Shown in pieces: positions 35,351 through 46,416 of a stretch of 64,000 bases of DNA (position 1 is the first letter of the stretch; each line of letters begins with the position of its first letter). The position numbers and the translations under genes are program-made. A model generated the notes under the pieces. It was given only the letters and a program-made list of their open reading frames with translations. It had not been told where the DNA came from and did not search any database. The DNA comes from Clostridia bacterium (GTDB lineage Bacteria > Bacillota > Clostridia > Lachnospirales > Lachnospiraceae), in the NCBI GenBank assembly GCA_003249225.1, contig QKJQ01000004.1:1-64000 (forward strand). The letters run 5' to 3'.

Positions 35351-36379
35351 TTATTCAACGGTCAGTCCTGCCCACAACTCCTGATTAAGGATGACTTCTG
35401 CCTGTTCCTTCCATTCGGCAAATGTTTCTTCAAATAAGGCTTCCTGCCGTTCACTTATGATCTCTTCTTTTCTGGCATTTGTCGCATCTTCATCAAAGGC
35501 AGATATGCACTTTACGATATAGTAATAATCATCCGTCTCAATAACACTGGCGAATTCACCATCTTGCAGTGAAAATGCAATATCTTCCACTTCTTCCGGA
35601 AGATCTCCTTTTCCTGCTGTAATCTCAACACCGTCTTTGCTGTCGGTATTCATTTCGGCAAAGGTCTTGAAATCACTCTTTTGCATACCCTCTGCCAGAA
35701 GTGTTTCTGTTGATTCACGAAGATCACTAAGTGCGCTTCCGCTCAGCTTTACAGACTCCCCATCTTCGTTCTCGGTGTATTTGCTCTTCATAATGATCAA
35801 AAGGTCGATCTGCTTTGCCTCTTCATCTGAAATATTCGTGTCAACACTTAAGGTTATACTTTCATATACTTTCAAAGCAGTGATATTATCTGTATACAGT
35901 TCATTGATCAAACCTTCCGACAGCTTGTATTTTACCAGATTTTCATCCCCGATCTTCTCAATGTATTCTGCTGTGTAATCCTGTGCATTTCTGACTTCTT
36001 CTTCTGACAGCTGGATGTCCAGGTCATCGGCGTGGGAGCATACTATTTTCAGATTAATGAACTCATCCAGCACCTTTTCTCTGGTCTCATCACCATAGGT
36101 GTTCCCATCATCGTCCAAACGATAGTCCCAGATGCCTTCGCCATACAGGAGTTCTGCCTTTTCCTTGGCTGCCAGAAGCTGCAGGTACACTTCGCGGTAA
36201 TTGACCGGTATTCCGTCGACGGTCATCAGGATTCCTTCCTCCCAGGTGTCTGTCACATCCGCCTCCGATGCAGGTGTTGGTGTCCCTTCCTCCTGGTCAA
36301 AGGTCACTTTACTGACAGAGCAGGCGCAGGCTGCCGTGCTTAACAGTATTAAAAAAGCAATCAAATATATTTTCTTCAT
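35351..36379 (-). CDS. PrsA/SurA-like peptidyl-prolyl isomerase lipoprotein
   Basis: The 342-residue protein has a signal MKKIYLIAFLILLSTAAC with a lipobox-like cysteine, a SurA-type N-terminal helical domain (IPVNYREVYLQLLAAKEKAE, FINLKIVCSHADDLDI) and a C-terminal parvulin domain (about residues 190-300: TFAEMNTDSKDGVEITAGKG, EDIAFSLQDGEFASVIETDD). It should help fold exported proteins at the outer face of the membrane. It follows mfd by 57 bases in the same direction. GGGGAGAC precedes the ATG. Confidence 0.87.
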   Translation of the reverse strand: MKKIYLIAFLILLSTAACACSVSKVTFDQEEGTPTPASEADVTDTWEEGILMTVDGIPVNYREVYLQLLAAKEKAELLYGEGIWDYRLDDDGNTYGDETREKVLDEFINLKIVCSHADDLDIQLSEEEVRNAQDYTAEYIEKIGDENLVKYKLSEGLINELYTDNITALKVYESITLSVDTNISDEEAKQIDLLIIMKSKYTENEDGESVKLSGSALSDLRESTETLLAEGMQKSDFKTFAEMNTDSKDGVEITAGKGDLPEEVEDIAFSLQDGEFASVIETDDYYYIVKCISAFDEDATNARKEEIISERQEALFEETFAEWKEQAEVILNQELWAGLTVE

Positions 36380-36436
36380 ATGTCTCCCCAAATCTTTGTG
36401 CTATGTATGGATGCCTGTTCTTTTATGTCTTTTACC

Positions 36437-39400
36437 TTATGTCTTATCTTTTATCGGCTTTTCCTCTTTGTGAAGCAGTGTATTTTTCATCTCCTGCAGT
36501 ACCATCTGTATCTGATCGAGCAGATCCTCCACTGGATTTTTTCTTGTTTTATTCACTGCCGATTTTGATGCCAGCGGCGCCAGTGTATAGATAAAATGCG
36601 GTGTTGCTCCGGGTATGAATTTTAATCTTCCCGGGTAGACTGACAAAAGGTCTGGTATCTTGTCTACCTGGATCTTTGCCTTGCCAAACAATACGAACTT
36701 GATCTCTCTGCCCTTATGTTCCAGCGATGTCACATAGACTTCATGCGCCATGGCACGAAGCGATGCAATGGACAACAGGTTGTTCACAGAAGCCGGAATC
36801 TCGCCAAAGCGGTCGAGCATCTCATCCTGCATGTCCATGTGATCTTCTGCCGTCTCGATCATGGCAACACGTTTATACAGGTCAAGTTTTTGCATTTCGT
36901 TCTTCACATAGGTCGATGGAATGAAAGCATCAATATCAATATCTACCGCTGTCTCAAAGATCTCTTCCGGTACTTTGTCATCCTTCAGCTCTTTAACCGC
37001 CGCGTTGAGCATCTTACAGTATAAATCATAACCGACCGCTTCCATATTGCCGCTCTGCTCAGCACCGAGAAGATTCCCGGCACCCCGGATCTCAAGATCC
37101 CGCATGGCTATCTTATAACCGGACCCAAGTTCTGTGAATTCACGGATGGCAGAAAGCCTCTTTTCAGCAATCTCCTTCAGCATCTTATCGCGTTTGTACA
37201 TTAAAAAGGCATACGCCGTCCGGCTTGAACGACCGACGCGGCCACGGAGCTGATACATCTGGGAAAGTCCAAGACGATCCGCATCATCAATAATAATTGT
37301 ATTAACATTGGATATATCAAGACCTGTTTCAATGATCGTTGTAGATATCAGGACATCAACTTCTCCATTGATAAATTCATACATGATCTTTTCAAGGGTC
37401 CGCTCACTCATCTGCCCGTGTGCGTAAGCAACCGTTGCTTCCGGAACGAGCTTAGAAATGGTCGCTGCCATCTCATCAATTCCTTTGACACGGTTATATA
37501 CAAAATAGACCTGCCCGCCACGATTCATCTCCCTGTGTATGGCTTCGCGTATGATCTCATCATTATGTTCCATAACAAAGGTCTGGATTGGAAGCCGGTC
37601 GACCGGTGGTTCATCCAGAACACTCATATCACGAATACCGATCAGACTCATATGAAGTGTTCTTGGTATTGGTGTTGCAGTCAGTGTCAGAACATCAATA
37701 TCACCCTTCATCTGCTTGATTCTTTCTTTATGTGCTACCCCGAACCGCTGCTCCTCGTCAACAATAAGCAGTCCTAAATTTCGGAATGCTATGTCTTTTG
37801 ACAGCAGTCTGTGTGTTCCGATGATAATATCCAGACCGCCTTTTCTAGCACGTTCCAGTATTTTTTTCTGTTCTCCCGGAGTACGGAATCTTGACAGCAT
37901 ATCAATCTCTACCGAGAAATCCTTCATTCTCTGGCTGAACGTATTGTAATGCTGCTGTGCCAGAATCGTTGTCGGTACCAGAACCGCCACCTGTTTGCCT
38001 TCATGTACCGCCTTAAAAGCAGCTCGAATGGCTACTTCTGTTTTTCCATAACCGACATCCCCACAGATCAGTCGGTCCATGATTCGTCTGCTCTCCATAT
38101 CACGTTTCACATCATCAATGGCACGAAGCTGGTCATCTGTTTCCTCGAACGGAAAAAGTTCTTCAAATTCTCTCTGCCACACGGTATCTTTTCCAAACTG
38201 AAAACCTTCTCTGTCCCTTCGCATGGCATACAAAGCGACAAGTTCATTTGCCAGGTCTTTCACGGCACCACGGACTCTTGTCTTGGTATTCTTCCATTCT
38301 ACAGAATTTAATTTATTAAGCTTTGGCTTCTTTGCATCGGAACCTGCATACTTTTGGATGACATCAAGTCCGGTAGCCGGCAGGAACAATACCCCGCCAT
38401 CCCCGTATTCTATCTTTATATAGTCTTTGGTCACTTTATCGACCTCGACTTTTTCTATTCCGCGGTATACACCAAGACCGTGATTTTCATGTACGACGTA
38501 ATCCCCGGCACACAGGTCCTGCAGGCTCTGCAGCTGTTTTCCGTCATGCGGCTGTTTCTTTTTCTTCTTGCTCTTCTTTAGACCAAAGATATCGCTTTCG
38601 GAAATGATCGTGAATTTTAGCATCGGATATTCAAAACCACGATGCAGGCTTCCGTATACGACCATGATCTCGCCCGGCTTTACTTCCCTCTCCAGGTCTT
38701 CAGAGAAAAAAGCATTCAGTTCGTTTTCCCTTAAGTCTTCCGCAAGACGCGCTGCCCTGGTTCTGGAACCGGAAAGCAAAAGAACGCGGTATCCACCCTT
38801 TTTCCACTTTTTCAGATCCTTTAACAGAACATCAAAATTATTGTTGTAGGAATTTACTCCTCCTACCATAAGATCATAATGCTCTTTTGCCACAAGTTGT
38901 GGCACTTTAGCTTCCAGTGTACTGATAAAGACGGTTCGTTTTAAACAAAGCGTACCCAGAATCTCCTTAAAATCGTATAAGACATCCGCCTGTCCAGGAA
39001 GTATATAGCCCTTTTCAAGCCTTCCTGTCATACTTTCCGAGAACTCGAAAGTGACAGCCTCTCCCTTTTCAGCAAGCCTCGCGGGCTCATCGAGGAAAAT
39101 AACCGACTCATCATTATAAAAATACTCAAAGAAAGACTGTGTCTTTTCATAAAAGTAATTCACATAACTGTCAAGACCAACAGCTCCCTGAAAGCTTTCA
39201 AGGTTCTCCCTGAACTCTGCCAGTATGCTTCGAAGTCTTGCCGCTTCTTCTATTTTCATCTGATTCTGAAGCTTCTTATCATGAGCTTTCGCTTCTTTTT
39301 CTATCGTAAGAAGTCCCTTCTGCAGGGTGGCTTGGTCCAGCACGATCTCTGCTGCCGGATAGATGCTAATGGAAGGAACACGTTCAATGGAACGCTGGTT

Positions 39401-40021
39401 CGTAATATCAAAGCTTCGGATGGAATCGATTTCATCTCCCCATAATTCAATACGGTAAGGCACTTCTTCCGTCAGCGGAAAGATATCAAAGATTCCGCCG
39501 CGCACTGCAAAATCTCCGGGAGCTTCCACCTGCGCCTGACGCTCGTATCCAAGGCTTACCAATATCTCCTGGAACCTCTGGGTGTTCAGTTCTTCGCTTT
39601 CTCTGATGTAGCATATATTCTGTGCTATCAACTCCGGAGCCAGGATTTTATCCATCCCTGCTTCCAGACTGACAATGACAGTTACCGGCTGGCGTTCGAT
39701 CAGTCGCTTGATGACTTTCAGCCGCTGCTGCACAATGGCATGACCATGAATGTCTGCATTATAAAAAATGACGTCTTTTGCGGGATACAACATGACATCA
39801 CGGTCAAAAAGCTTAAAGTCTTCATACATTTCCTTCGCTTTTAACTCATTATAGGTAACAATCAGGCGAAATGGATATTCTTCGGCCAGAGCGTACATAA
39901 CATGACATTTCTGCGAATCAATACAGCCGGTAAGCTGTATCGGTGTCTGACCCTCTTCGATTTCTTTTTTTGCTTTGCTGAATTCCCTGTATTCAAAAAG
40001 AGGTGCTGTGAAAGCCTTCAT
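36437..40021 (-). CDS. mfd: Transcription-repair coupling factor Mfd
   Basis: The 1194-residue translocase removes RNA polymerase stalled at lesions and recruits UvrA. N-terminal UvrB-like domains (PIQLTGCIDSQK, TRAARLAEDLREN), an RNA-polymerase-interacting domain (DYVVHENHGLGVYRGIE), and the RecG-like helicase with GDVGYGKTEVAIRAAF, DEEQRFGV, TATPIPRTL and RGRVGRSSRTAYAF are in order; the C-terminal TRCF domain follows. Length is as expected. The start overlaps the pth stop by one base, so pth, mfd and the foldase gene form one operon. Confidence 0.95.
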   Translation of the reverse strand: MKAFTAPLFEYREFSKAKKEIEEGQTPIQLTGCIDSQKCHVMYALAEEYPFRLIVTYNELKAKEMYEDFKLFDRDVMLYPAKDVIFYNADIHGHAIVQQRLKVIKRLIERQPVTVIVSLEAGMDKILAPELIAQNICYIRESEELNTQRFQEILVSLGYERQAQVEAPGDFAVRGGIFDIFPLTEEVPYRIELWGDEIDSIRSFDITNQRSIERVPSISIYPAAEIVLDQATLQKGLLTIEKEAKAHDKKLQNQMKIEEAARLRSILAEFRENLESFQGAVGLDSYVNYFYEKTQSFFEYFYNDESVIFLDEPARLAEKGEAVTFEFSESMTGRLEKGYILPGQADVLYDFKEILGTLCLKRTVFISTLEAKVPQLVAKEHYDLMVGGVNSYNNNFDVLLKDLKKWKKGGYRVLLLSGSRTRAARLAEDLRENELNAFFSEDLEREVKPGEIMVVYGSLHRGFEYPMLKFTIISESDIFGLKKSKKKKKQPHDGKQLQSLQDLCAGDYVVHENHGLGVYRGIEKVEVDKVTKDYIKIEYGDGGVLFLPATGLDVIQKYAGSDAKKPKLNKLNSVEWKNTKTRVRGAVKDLANELVALYAMRRDREGFQFGKDTVWQREFEELFPFEETDDQLRAIDDVKRDMESRRIMDRLICGDVGYGKTEVAIRAAFKAVHEGKQVAVLVPTTILAQQHYNTFSQRMKDFSVEIDMLSRFRTPGEQKKILERARKGGLDIIIGTHRLLSKDIAFRNLGLLIVDEEQRFGVAHKERIKQMKGDIDVLTLTATPIPRTLHMSLIGIRDMSVLDEPPVDRLPIQTFVMEHNDEIIREAIHREMNRGGQVYFVYNRVKGIDEMAATISKLVPEATVAYAHGQMSERTLEKIMYEFINGEVDVLISTTIIETGLDISNVNTIIIDDADRLGLSQMYQLRGRVGRSSRTAYAFLMYKRDKMLKEIAEKRLSAIREFTELGSGYKIAMRDLEIRGAGNLLGAEQSGNMEAVGYDLYCKMLNAAVKELKDDKVPEEIFETAVDIDIDAFIPSTYVKNEMQKLDLYKRVAMIETAEDHMDMQDEMLDRFGEIPASVNNLLSIASLRAMAHEVYVTSLEHKGREIKFVLFGKAKIQVDKIPDLLSVYPGRLKFIPGATPHFIYTLAPLASKSAVNKTRKNPVEDLLDQIQMVLQEMKNTLLHKEEKPIKDKT

Positions 40022-40599
40022 TACGGGTTCTCCTTCTTTTTCCCATTGTAAAGGTTCATTGCCCTATCAATTCCCTGTGTTACAATTGTCTCACAGGCAT
40101 GAACCGTTTCCTGAATCGCTTCCCGCATAGCTGGTTGTTCACTTGCAGGAAATCTTCCCAGTACATAATCCGCCAGATCCCAGTTCTGTGGCTTTTCACC
40201 CACCCCAATACGGATTCTTATGAACTCATTTGTTCCAATATGCTTTATTATGTTTTTTAACCCGTTGTGTCCGCCGTCGCTTCCCTTTGCACGGATCCTT
40301 AGCTGTCCGACCGGCAGATTGATATCGTCACAGATCACAACGAGATTCGATACCGGAATCTTATAAAAATCAAGCATTGGCTTTACACTTTCACCACTTA
40401 AATTCATATAGGTCTGTGGCTGTGATAAAATGACACGCTCTCCATGTATGTCTCCCATTCCCATGACCGCTTTGTGTTTCTTTGCGGATAACGGGATTTT
40501 ATATGTGTCTGAAATTCCGGTAATGGCATCGAACCCGATATTATGCCTGGTCGCCTGGTATTCTCTTGATGGGTTTCCTAGCCCTATAAAACAATACAT
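40021..40599 (-). CDS. pth: Peptidyl-tRNA hydrolase
   Basis: The 192-residue enzyme releases peptides from stalled peptidyl-tRNA. It begins MYCFIGLGNPSREYQATRHN with the catalytic histidine in TRHNIGF, then SQPQTYMNLSGESV, ICDDINLPVGQLRIR, and the conserved GSDGGHNGLKNII. Its stop shares one base with the mfd start. It is the first gene of the pth-mfd-foldase set. Confidence 0.94.
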   Translation of the reverse strand: MYCFIGLGNPSREYQATRHNIGFDAITGISDTYKIPLSAKKHKAVMGMGDIHGERVILSQPQTYMNLSGESVKPMLDFYKIPVSNLVVICDDINLPVGQLRIRAKGSDGGHNGLKNIIKHIGTNEFIRIRIGVGEKPQNWDLADYVLGRFPASEQPAMREAIQETVHACETIVTQGIDRAMNLYNGKKKENP

Positions 40600-40686
40600 A
40601 ACTGTCCTTTCCTTCTGTCATAAATCCTACCTGCTGATACACTACGATAACCGCAGATACGGCAATCCCTGCCATACCTGCGGTAT

Positions 40687-41778
40687 TTATTTTGCACTAT
40701 TGTAACACACACCGGCTTCTGCCTCAATCCCTTTTGCGTCAAACATTTCGGAAATCGTAACAAGCTGAAATCCTTCTTCGATCAGTTCAGGTACTATATT
40801 TTTCACTGCTTCAAGCGTAGATGGGTAAATGTCGTGCATGAGAACGATATCTCCATCCTTGCATTTTCCTATAATTCGTTCTTCGATGGTATCCGCATCT
40901 CTGGACAACCAGTCTTGAGAATCTACAGACCAGGTGATCATCGGTACGTTCAGATTGGTATCCATAGAAGCATCATGCTCCCCATATGGAGGTCTCAGAT
41001 AAAGATTTCCCATAACACCATAGGAGTTCAAAAGCTCATTGATTGCATCCACTTCATCATGCAGTCCTGCTTTTGAAAGACCCTTTAATGAAGCATGACT
41101 CTGCGTATGATTTCCTATCTCAAACCCATTCTGATAAGCTTCAAGTATCGTCGACTCATACTTCACCGCATTATAACCGACTACAAAAAAAGTTGCCCTT
41201 GCTTCATATTCGGTCAAAAATGAAATTAGTTCTTCCGTTACCGGAGGATATGGTCCGTCGTCAAATGATAACGCGATCATAGGGCGGTCCGGATCGATCT
41301 CCCGTCCGGACAACATGCCAAAAGCAGGCTGGGGTACTGCATCCCATACCGTCTGCGTGTCTTCTGTTGAATCATTGCTTTGCTCTGTGTTCGTATTTGT
41401 TTTATCTTCCGAATCTGACGCTTTCGTATCCTGCTCCGTGTCCTGAGCGAAATCATGACTCAGATCTGCGGTATCTGCCTGACCTATGGTATCCGTATGC
41501 TGCAGGCTCGTTATTCCTTTCCCTGCAATATCAGACGCGTCATCTTCTGTACCCTCTGTTTGTCCTGTTCCTTCATTTCTTGTTCCGTCTGCGTTCGAAT
41601 CATTTATATAATCAGGATTTGTAGCGCCTGTCGCGCCATACACTCCCGGAATCTCCATTGCCGCTATCATTTCCCACCGGTCACTGCATCCAATGATAAG
41701 AGCCACCATTGCCGATACAGTCAGGCTGAACAACACCCAGTTCATCAGTGCTTTTTTCCGTATTCTTTTCCTATCCAT
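40687..41778 (-). CDS. Polysaccharide deacetylase (NodB domain)
   Basis: The 363-residue protein has an N-terminal membrane anchor (about residues 13-30 from this start), an acidic Thr/Asp-rich linker (about 45-135), and a NodB domain with ALSFDDGPYPP, HTQSHASL, RPPYGEHDAS, ITWSVDSQDW and IVLMHDIYPS. It probably deacetylates peptidoglycan or another surface glycan outside the membrane. The start is uncertain: an ATG 19 codons upstream has AAGG only 2 bases before it, while 41778 has TTGAGGAAC. Both give the same anchor. Confidence 0.85.
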   Translation of the reverse strand: MDRKRIRKKALMNWVLFSLTVSAMVALIIGCSDRWEMIAAMEIPGVYGATGATNPDYINDSNADGTRNEGTGQTEGTEDDASDIAGKGITSLQHTDTIGQADTADLSHDFAQDTEQDTKASDSEDKTNTNTEQSNDSTEDTQTVWDAVPQPAFGMLSGREIDPDRPMIALSFDDGPYPPVTEELISFLTEYEARATFFVVGYNAVKYESTILEAYQNGFEIGNHTQSHASLKGLSKAGLHDEVDAINELLNSYGVMGNLYLRPPYGEHDASMDTNLNVPMITWSVDSQDWLSRDADTIEERIIGKCKDGDIVLMHDIYPSTLEAVKNIVPELIEEGFQLVTISEMFDAKGIEAEAGVCYNSAK

Positions 41779-41857
41779 GTTCCTCAATTTCTCGCCCTGT
41801 TCCTTCCGCTCCAAACTCTCTCTGTTCGGATGCATTTCCTTATGCCAGACACAAGCA

Positions 41858-41885
41858 ACGCAGCAAAGTTATGTCTTTGCTGCGT
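41858..41885 (-). terminator. Hairpin after spoVG
   Basis: An 11-bp perfect stem (41858-41868 with 41875-41885, 6-base loop) lies between spoVG and the deacetylase gene. A clear U-run is missing, so it may be an attenuating or processing hairpin. Confidence 0.55.
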
Positions 41886-41906
41886 CTGCACGTGATTTAA
41901 ACTGAC

Positions 41907-42194
41907 TTACATATCCTCTTTTTCTTCGGTTTCGCTTTCTAACATTGCAATCTCGTATTTTTCCAAAATGATTCCCTGTATCTTATCACGGGTTTCGGAA
42001 TTAATTGGATGTGCGATGTCACGGTACTCACCATCACCGGTTTTTTTACTCGGCATAGCGATAAACAATCCTTTATCGCCTTCAATGACTTTGATGTCAT
42101 GAACTACAAACTCATTGTCCAGTGTGATAGAAACTAATGCCTTCATTTTTCCTTCTTTGGAAACTTTTCGTACTCTTACATCTGTAATCTGCAT
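41907..42194 (-). CDS. spoVG: SpoVG family RNA-binding regulator
   Basis: The 95-residue protein begins [20 protein letters not shown] and contains [38 protein letters not shown] and [14 protein letters not shown], all SpoVG hallmarks. SpoVG binds RNA and modulates sporulation and virulence genes in Firmicutes. The ATG at 42194 follows GGGAGACAG; the open frame upstream is not family-like. Confidence 0.95.
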   Translation of the reverse strand: MQITDVRVRKVSKEGKMKALVSITLDNEFVVHDIKVIEGDKGLFIAMPSKKTGDGEYRDIAHPINSETRDKIQGIILEKYEIAMLESETEEKEDM

Positions 42195-42292
42195 CTTTTC
42201 TGTCTCCCTTCTGCCCTGAGCGTGTTGCGACGCAGGTAGATCTGAAGAACATGCTACTTGCGCCGGATTAGTGAACCTTACAAGCATCTTAC

Positions 42293-43414
42293 CTATAAAA
42301 CATATCTCTCGTTCTTTTCTATCACTATCTTGGGGAAATTCGGTTCGCCAACATAGGTCGTGTTTGCACAAATCGTATCCCGGCTTTCCACAATACAGTT
42401 TTCAATATACGTGTTATCTCCGATATGAACATCATTTAAAATTATCGAATTCTTTATCGTTGAGTTGTTGCCAACGTATACCTTCTTAAATAAAATTGAA
42501 TTTTCAACCGTGCCATTAATAATACATCCACTGGCAATCAGGCTGTTCTTAACGGTTACGCCCTGATTATACTTCGCAGGCGGCAAGTCGTCAATCTTCG
42601 AATAAATATCCGGATACTCTGCAAAGAAGTATCTCCGGATGTCCGGATTCAGAAAATCCATATTTGTTTTATAATATGCCTCGACAGCACTTATATTTCG
42701 CCAATAACTATCCATCTCATAGGCGTAAATGCGCTTGCTCTCCTTGTTACGGATCAAAACATCCGCTACGAAGTCATAGTGCTCTTGCTCCGCCGCCTTT
42801 TCGATCATCTCGATCAGCTGACGTCTGCGCATAATATAGATTCCGGTGGAAATCAGGTTCGCACTGCGACCCATCGGTTTTTCTTCGAACTCTGTAATAC
42901 GAAGATCTTCGTCTGTCTGGATCACACCAAACCGCGATATATCCATTGCAGCATCTGCTGTCTTGCAGACAATTGTAATATCCGCATTCTTCTCTATGTG
43001 GTATTCGAGCACTTTATTAAAGTCCAGTTTATACACACCGTCTCCGGATGCAATCACGACATAAGGTTCGTGGCTGTTCTTTAAAAAACTAATGTTCTGA
43101 TTAATAGCATCTGCCGTTCCCCTGTACCAGAACCCATTGTCTATGGTTATGGTCGGAGTAAAGACATAAAGTCCGCCCTGCTTACGTCCGAAGTCCCACC
43201 ATTTTGATGAACTTAAATGTTCGTTCAGAGACCTTGAATTGTACTGGGTCAGTACTGCGACCTTTTGTATGTGAGAATTTGACATACTGCTCAGAACAAA
43301 ATCTATCGCACGATAGCTGCAAGCGATCGGCATTGCTGCAATCGCACGTTTGTTGGATAGTTTCTGCATCTTGCTGCTGTTTCCGCCTGCCAGAATAATA
43401 CCTATTGCTCTCAA
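42293..43414 (-). CDS. glgD: GlgD subunit of glucose-1-phosphate adenylyltransferase
   Basis: The 373-residue protein resembles GlgC but with a degenerate N-terminus ([20 protein letters not shown]) as in GlgD, which modulates the catalytic GlgC in Firmicutes. Visible are [17 protein letters not shown], the ADP-glucose-type EFEEKPMGR, and a C-terminal left-handed helix ([20 protein letters not shown]). The start overlaps the GlgC stop by ATGA. It serves glycogen synthesis. Confidence 0.92.
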   Translation of the reverse strand: MRAIGIILAGGNSSKMQKLSNKRAIAAMPIACSYRAIDFVLSSMSNSHIQKVAVLTQYNSRSLNEHLSSSKWWDFGRKQGGLYVFTPTITIDNGFWYRGTADAINQNISFLKNSHEPYVVIASGDGVYKLDFNKVLEYHIEKNADITIVCKTADAAMDISRFGVIQTDEDLRITEFEEKPMGRSANLISTGIYIMRRRQLIEMIEKAAEQEHYDFVADVLIRNKESKRIYAYEMDSYWRNISAVEAYYKTNMDFLNPDIRRYFFAEYPDIYSKIDDLPPAKYNQGVTVKNSLIASGCIINGTVENSILFKKVYVGNNSTIKNSIILNDVHIGDNTYIENCIVESRDTICANTTYVGEPNFPKIVIEKNERYVL

Positions 43415-44685
43415 TGCTCGTCACCTGCCTTTATCAGGCTCTTACCACTTGGTAATCTGCCGTCTTCGTAGTCTTCTATTGTTGTAATTCCACCAATCAC
43501 AGTGTTCTTGCCGATAACGACCCGGTCCGGGACCACAGCCTTTTCACCGACAACGACCAGTCCATGATTGTATATATGGGGATGAGTCTCATTCGGGCTT
43601 TCTTCTCCGGCGCCAACTTCACATGCTTCACCAATGGTACAGTCTTCCGCCAGAATCGCTTTGTAGATCTTTGTATTCTTCTTTACGGTACTGCCCTTCA
43701 TCAGAATGGAATCACATACAAAAGCTCCCTCTTCTATTGTTACTCCGGCTCCGACTACTGAATTATAGACCTGTCCATAAACTTCGGTACCTTCTCCCAC
43801 AATACAACGGTTGATCACGGCATTGTCTGAAACATACTGAGGTCTTATCACATCTGATCTTGTATAGATCTTCCAGAATTCTTCATAAAGATTAAATACA
43901 GGAATCAGATCGATCAGCTCCATATTCGCTTCCCAGTATGATATCAGTGTTCCGACATCCTTCCAGTATCCACGGTATTCATAGGCAAAAATCCGCTTTC
44001 CGTTCTCATGACAATAAGGAATAATGTGTTTGCCAAAGTCACAGTTCTTCTGTTCCGATAAGGTCAGAAGTGCCTCTCTGAGTACCTTCCAGTTGAATAT
44101 ATAGATACCCATGGAAGCAAGGTCACTGCGCGGATGTTCCGGCTTTTCTTCAAACTCCATAATCCTTTTTTCTTCATCTGCAATAATAATTCCAAACCTT
44201 GAAGCTTCCTCCATCGGTACACGGATGGTCGCAATGGATACATCTGCCTCATTGGCTTTATGAAATTCAAGCATTGCTTCGTAATCCATCTTATAGATAT
44301 GATCACCGCTTAGTATCAATACATACTCCGGATTATAATACTCCATGTATTTTAAGTTCTGATAAATTGCGTTGGCTGTTCCGGTGTACCATTCCGCATT
44401 CTTGCTTTTTTCATAAGGCGGCAGTATTGATACCCCACCAATATTCCGGTCCAGATCCCATGGAATTCCTATTCCAATGTGTGTGTTCAGCTGTAATGGC
44501 TGGTATTGAGTCAGGACACCTACAGTATCGATCCCTGAATTAATGCAATTACTTAAGGGAAAATCAATGATTCTGTATTTTGCGCCAAAACCTACTGCCG
44601 GCTTTGCTACATTTGCCGTCAGGATACCAAGCCTTGATCCCTGACCGCCTGCCAGCAACATAGCGATCATCTCTTTCTTTATCAT
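43411..44685 (-). CDS. glgC: Glucose-1-phosphate adenylyltransferase catalytic subunit
   Basis: The 424-residue enzyme makes ADP-glucose for glycogen. It shows the nucleotidyltransferase loop [46 protein letters not shown], the catalytic [32 protein letters not shown] and a C-terminal beta-helix domain. It is the first gene of a two-gene operon with glgD; GAGGTGAAGG precedes the ATG. No glgA or glgB is in the window. Confidence 0.95.
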   Translation of the reverse strand: MIKKEMIAMLLAGGQGSRLGILTANVAKPAVGFGAKYRIIDFPLSNCINSGIDTVGVLTQYQPLQLNTHIGIGIPWDLDRNIGGVSILPPYEKSKNAEWYTGTANAIYQNLKYMEYYNPEYVLILSGDHIYKMDYEAMLEFHKANEADVSIATIRVPMEEASRFGIIIADEEKRIMEFEEKPEHPRSDLASMGIYIFNWKVLREALLTLSEQKNCDFGKHIIPYCHENGKRIFAYEYRGYWKDVGTLISYWEANMELIDLIPVFNLYEEFWKIYTRSDVIRPQYVSDNAVINRCIVGEGTEVYGQVYNSVVGAGVTIEEGAFVCDSILMKGSTVKKNTKIYKAILAEDCTIGEACEVGAGEESPNETHPHIYNHGLVVVGEKAVVPDRVVIGKNTVIGGITTIEDYEDGRLPSGKSLIKAGDEH

Positions 44686-44749
44686 GCCTTCACCTCATGT
44701 AAGATAATGTTGTTGTATATCAATTTTCATAATGTTTAAAATCACACTC

Positions 44750-44755
44750 AGTATA
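44750..44755 (-). promoter_or_regulatory. Possible -10 box of the glgCD operon
   Basis: On the minus strand TATACT lies about 65 bases before the glgC start; the -35 box is weak. The rest of the 299-base gap up to murC shows nothing else clear. Confidence 0.35.
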
Positions 44756-44984
44756 TCATAAATAACCCTAAATTGGTAGTCATTTTAATAATTTTCAATT
44801 TCTTATCTGACTCATAAAATTAAACTTTAACTTTTTGTGAAATCTCTGACCGTGTTACGGTAAACTTATTCTTGTATTTATAATCAAAAAAAGGTATGAT
44901 AGCGGTGAAAACAAGATACCAGCACCGTTGGACCCTATAAACGACCGGCTTCTTGAACTAAACAAAGACAGGATGGAACAAATT

Positions 44985-46415
44985 ATGTACCAGATCGATT
45001 ATAAAAATCCGATTTCCATACATTTCATCGGAATCGGTGGTATCAGTATGAGTGCTATAGCAGAACTATTATGGAAGGAAGGTTTTACCGTACAGGGATC
45101 CGATGAAAAAAGCAGTGCCGTTACGGAGCACCTGGCGTCACTTGGGATTCCTGTCCTTATTGGCAACCGTGCATCCAACCTGAATTCTTCGATAGATTTA
45201 ATTGTATATACCGCTGCTGTTAAGGCAGATAATCTGGAATTTATTGCAGCACAGGAATCCGGCATCCCGATGCTGACCAGAGCTGAACTTCTTGGACAGA
45301 TCATGCTTCATTACAAAGACGCCATCAGCATTGCAGGAACGCATGGTAAGACAACGACCACCTCCATGCTGTCGCTGATCTTTATGGAAGCCGCTCTTGA
45401 CCCGACGGTTCTTGTAGGAGGAATTCTTTCTTCCATCTCCGGGAATCTTCGGTATGGTACTTCGGACTACTTCATAATGGAAGCCTGCGAATATACGAAC
45501 AGTTACCATAAGTTTCATCCGGCTCATGAAATAATACTCAATATAGAAGCAGAGCATCTGGACTTCTTTAAGGATCTTGAGGACGTTCGGAATTCTTTCC
45601 GTGAATTTGCAAAACTGATTCCTCCGGGCGGAATACTGGTCCTGAACGGAACCATCGAAAAGAAAGAGGAACTTTTTTACGATCTGCCCTGTCACCCGGT
45701 TACCTATGGGGTTCTTGCATCAGAAGGATTTGATCCGGCAGAACAGCCGGCTGCGTCTCTTAAAAATGCACCTTATGATTTTACTGTTACAGATATTGTT
45801 TATGATGAAAATGGTTATCCTGTTTTTTCTATATATAAAGAAGGTATTTTTCTTGGACGTATCTCCCTTATGGTCCGTGGTGCACACAATGTCGAAAATG
45901 CTGCTTCTGCCATTGCCATGGCCATTACTCTTGGCCTGCCGATCGATGCCTGCATAAGAGGACTTGCCCTGTTCACCGGTACCAAGCGCCGCTTTGAAAA
46001 AAAGGGAGAACTTGGCGGTATAACCATTATGGACGATTACGCACACCATCCATCCGAGATAAAAGCAACGTTAAAAGCAGCTCGTTCACTGAACAGCAAA
46101 AGAATCGTATGTGTATTTCAGCCGCACACCTATTCGCGTACCAAAATATTCCTGTCCGATTTTGCCGATGCTTTATCGCTTGCCGACCTGATCGTCCTCA
46201 CAGACATCTATCCGGCAAGGGAAAAAGACCCAGGTGACATTTCTTCCCTGGACATAAAAGCGCTACTTGAGAAAAACGGTAAAGAAGTTTACCATTTTTC
46301 CGGATTTAACGAAATCGAAACATTTTTATTACAAAAATGTTACACCGGTGACCTGTTGATAACTATGGGTGCGGGAGACGTGTGTTTACTTGGAGAATCT
46401 CTCCTTGGGCTATAA
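44985..46415 (+). CDS. murC: UDP-N-acetylmuramate--L-alanine ligase
   Basis: The 476-residue enzyme adds L-alanine to UDP-MurNAc. It shows the N-terminal IHFIGIGGISMSAIAELL, ATP loop GTHGKTTTTSML, EACEYTNSYHKF, the NAASAIAMA segment, DDYAHHPSEIKATL and FQPHTYSRT. Possible earlier starts exist (a TTG at 44928, an ATG at 44973), but MYQIDYKNP at 44985 matches the usual clostridial N-terminus and has AGGATGG before it. It is the first gene of a plus-strand run into replication genes. Confidence 0.93.
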   Translation: MYQIDYKNPISIHFIGIGGISMSAIAELLWKEGFTVQGSDEKSSAVTEHLASLGIPVLIGNRASNLNSSIDLIVYTAAVKADNLEFIAAQESGIPMLTRAELLGQIMLHYKDAISIAGTHGKTTTTSMLSLIFMEAALDPTVLVGGILSSISGNLRYGTSDYFIMEACEYTNSYHKFHPAHEIILNIEAEHLDFFKDLEDVRNSFREFAKLIPPGGILVLNGTIEKKEELFYDLPCHPVTYGVLASEGFDPAEQPAASLKNAPYDFTVTDIVYDENGYPVFSIYKEGIFLGRISLMVRGAHNVENAASAIAMAITLGLPIDACIRGLALFTGTKRRFEKKGELGGITIMDDYAHHPSEIKATLKAARSLNSKRIVCVFQPHTYSRTKIFLSDFADALSLADLIVLTDIYPAREKDPGDISSLDIKALLEKNGKEVYHFSGFNEIETFLLQKCYTGDLLITMGAGDVCLLGESLLGL

Positions 46416-46416
46416 A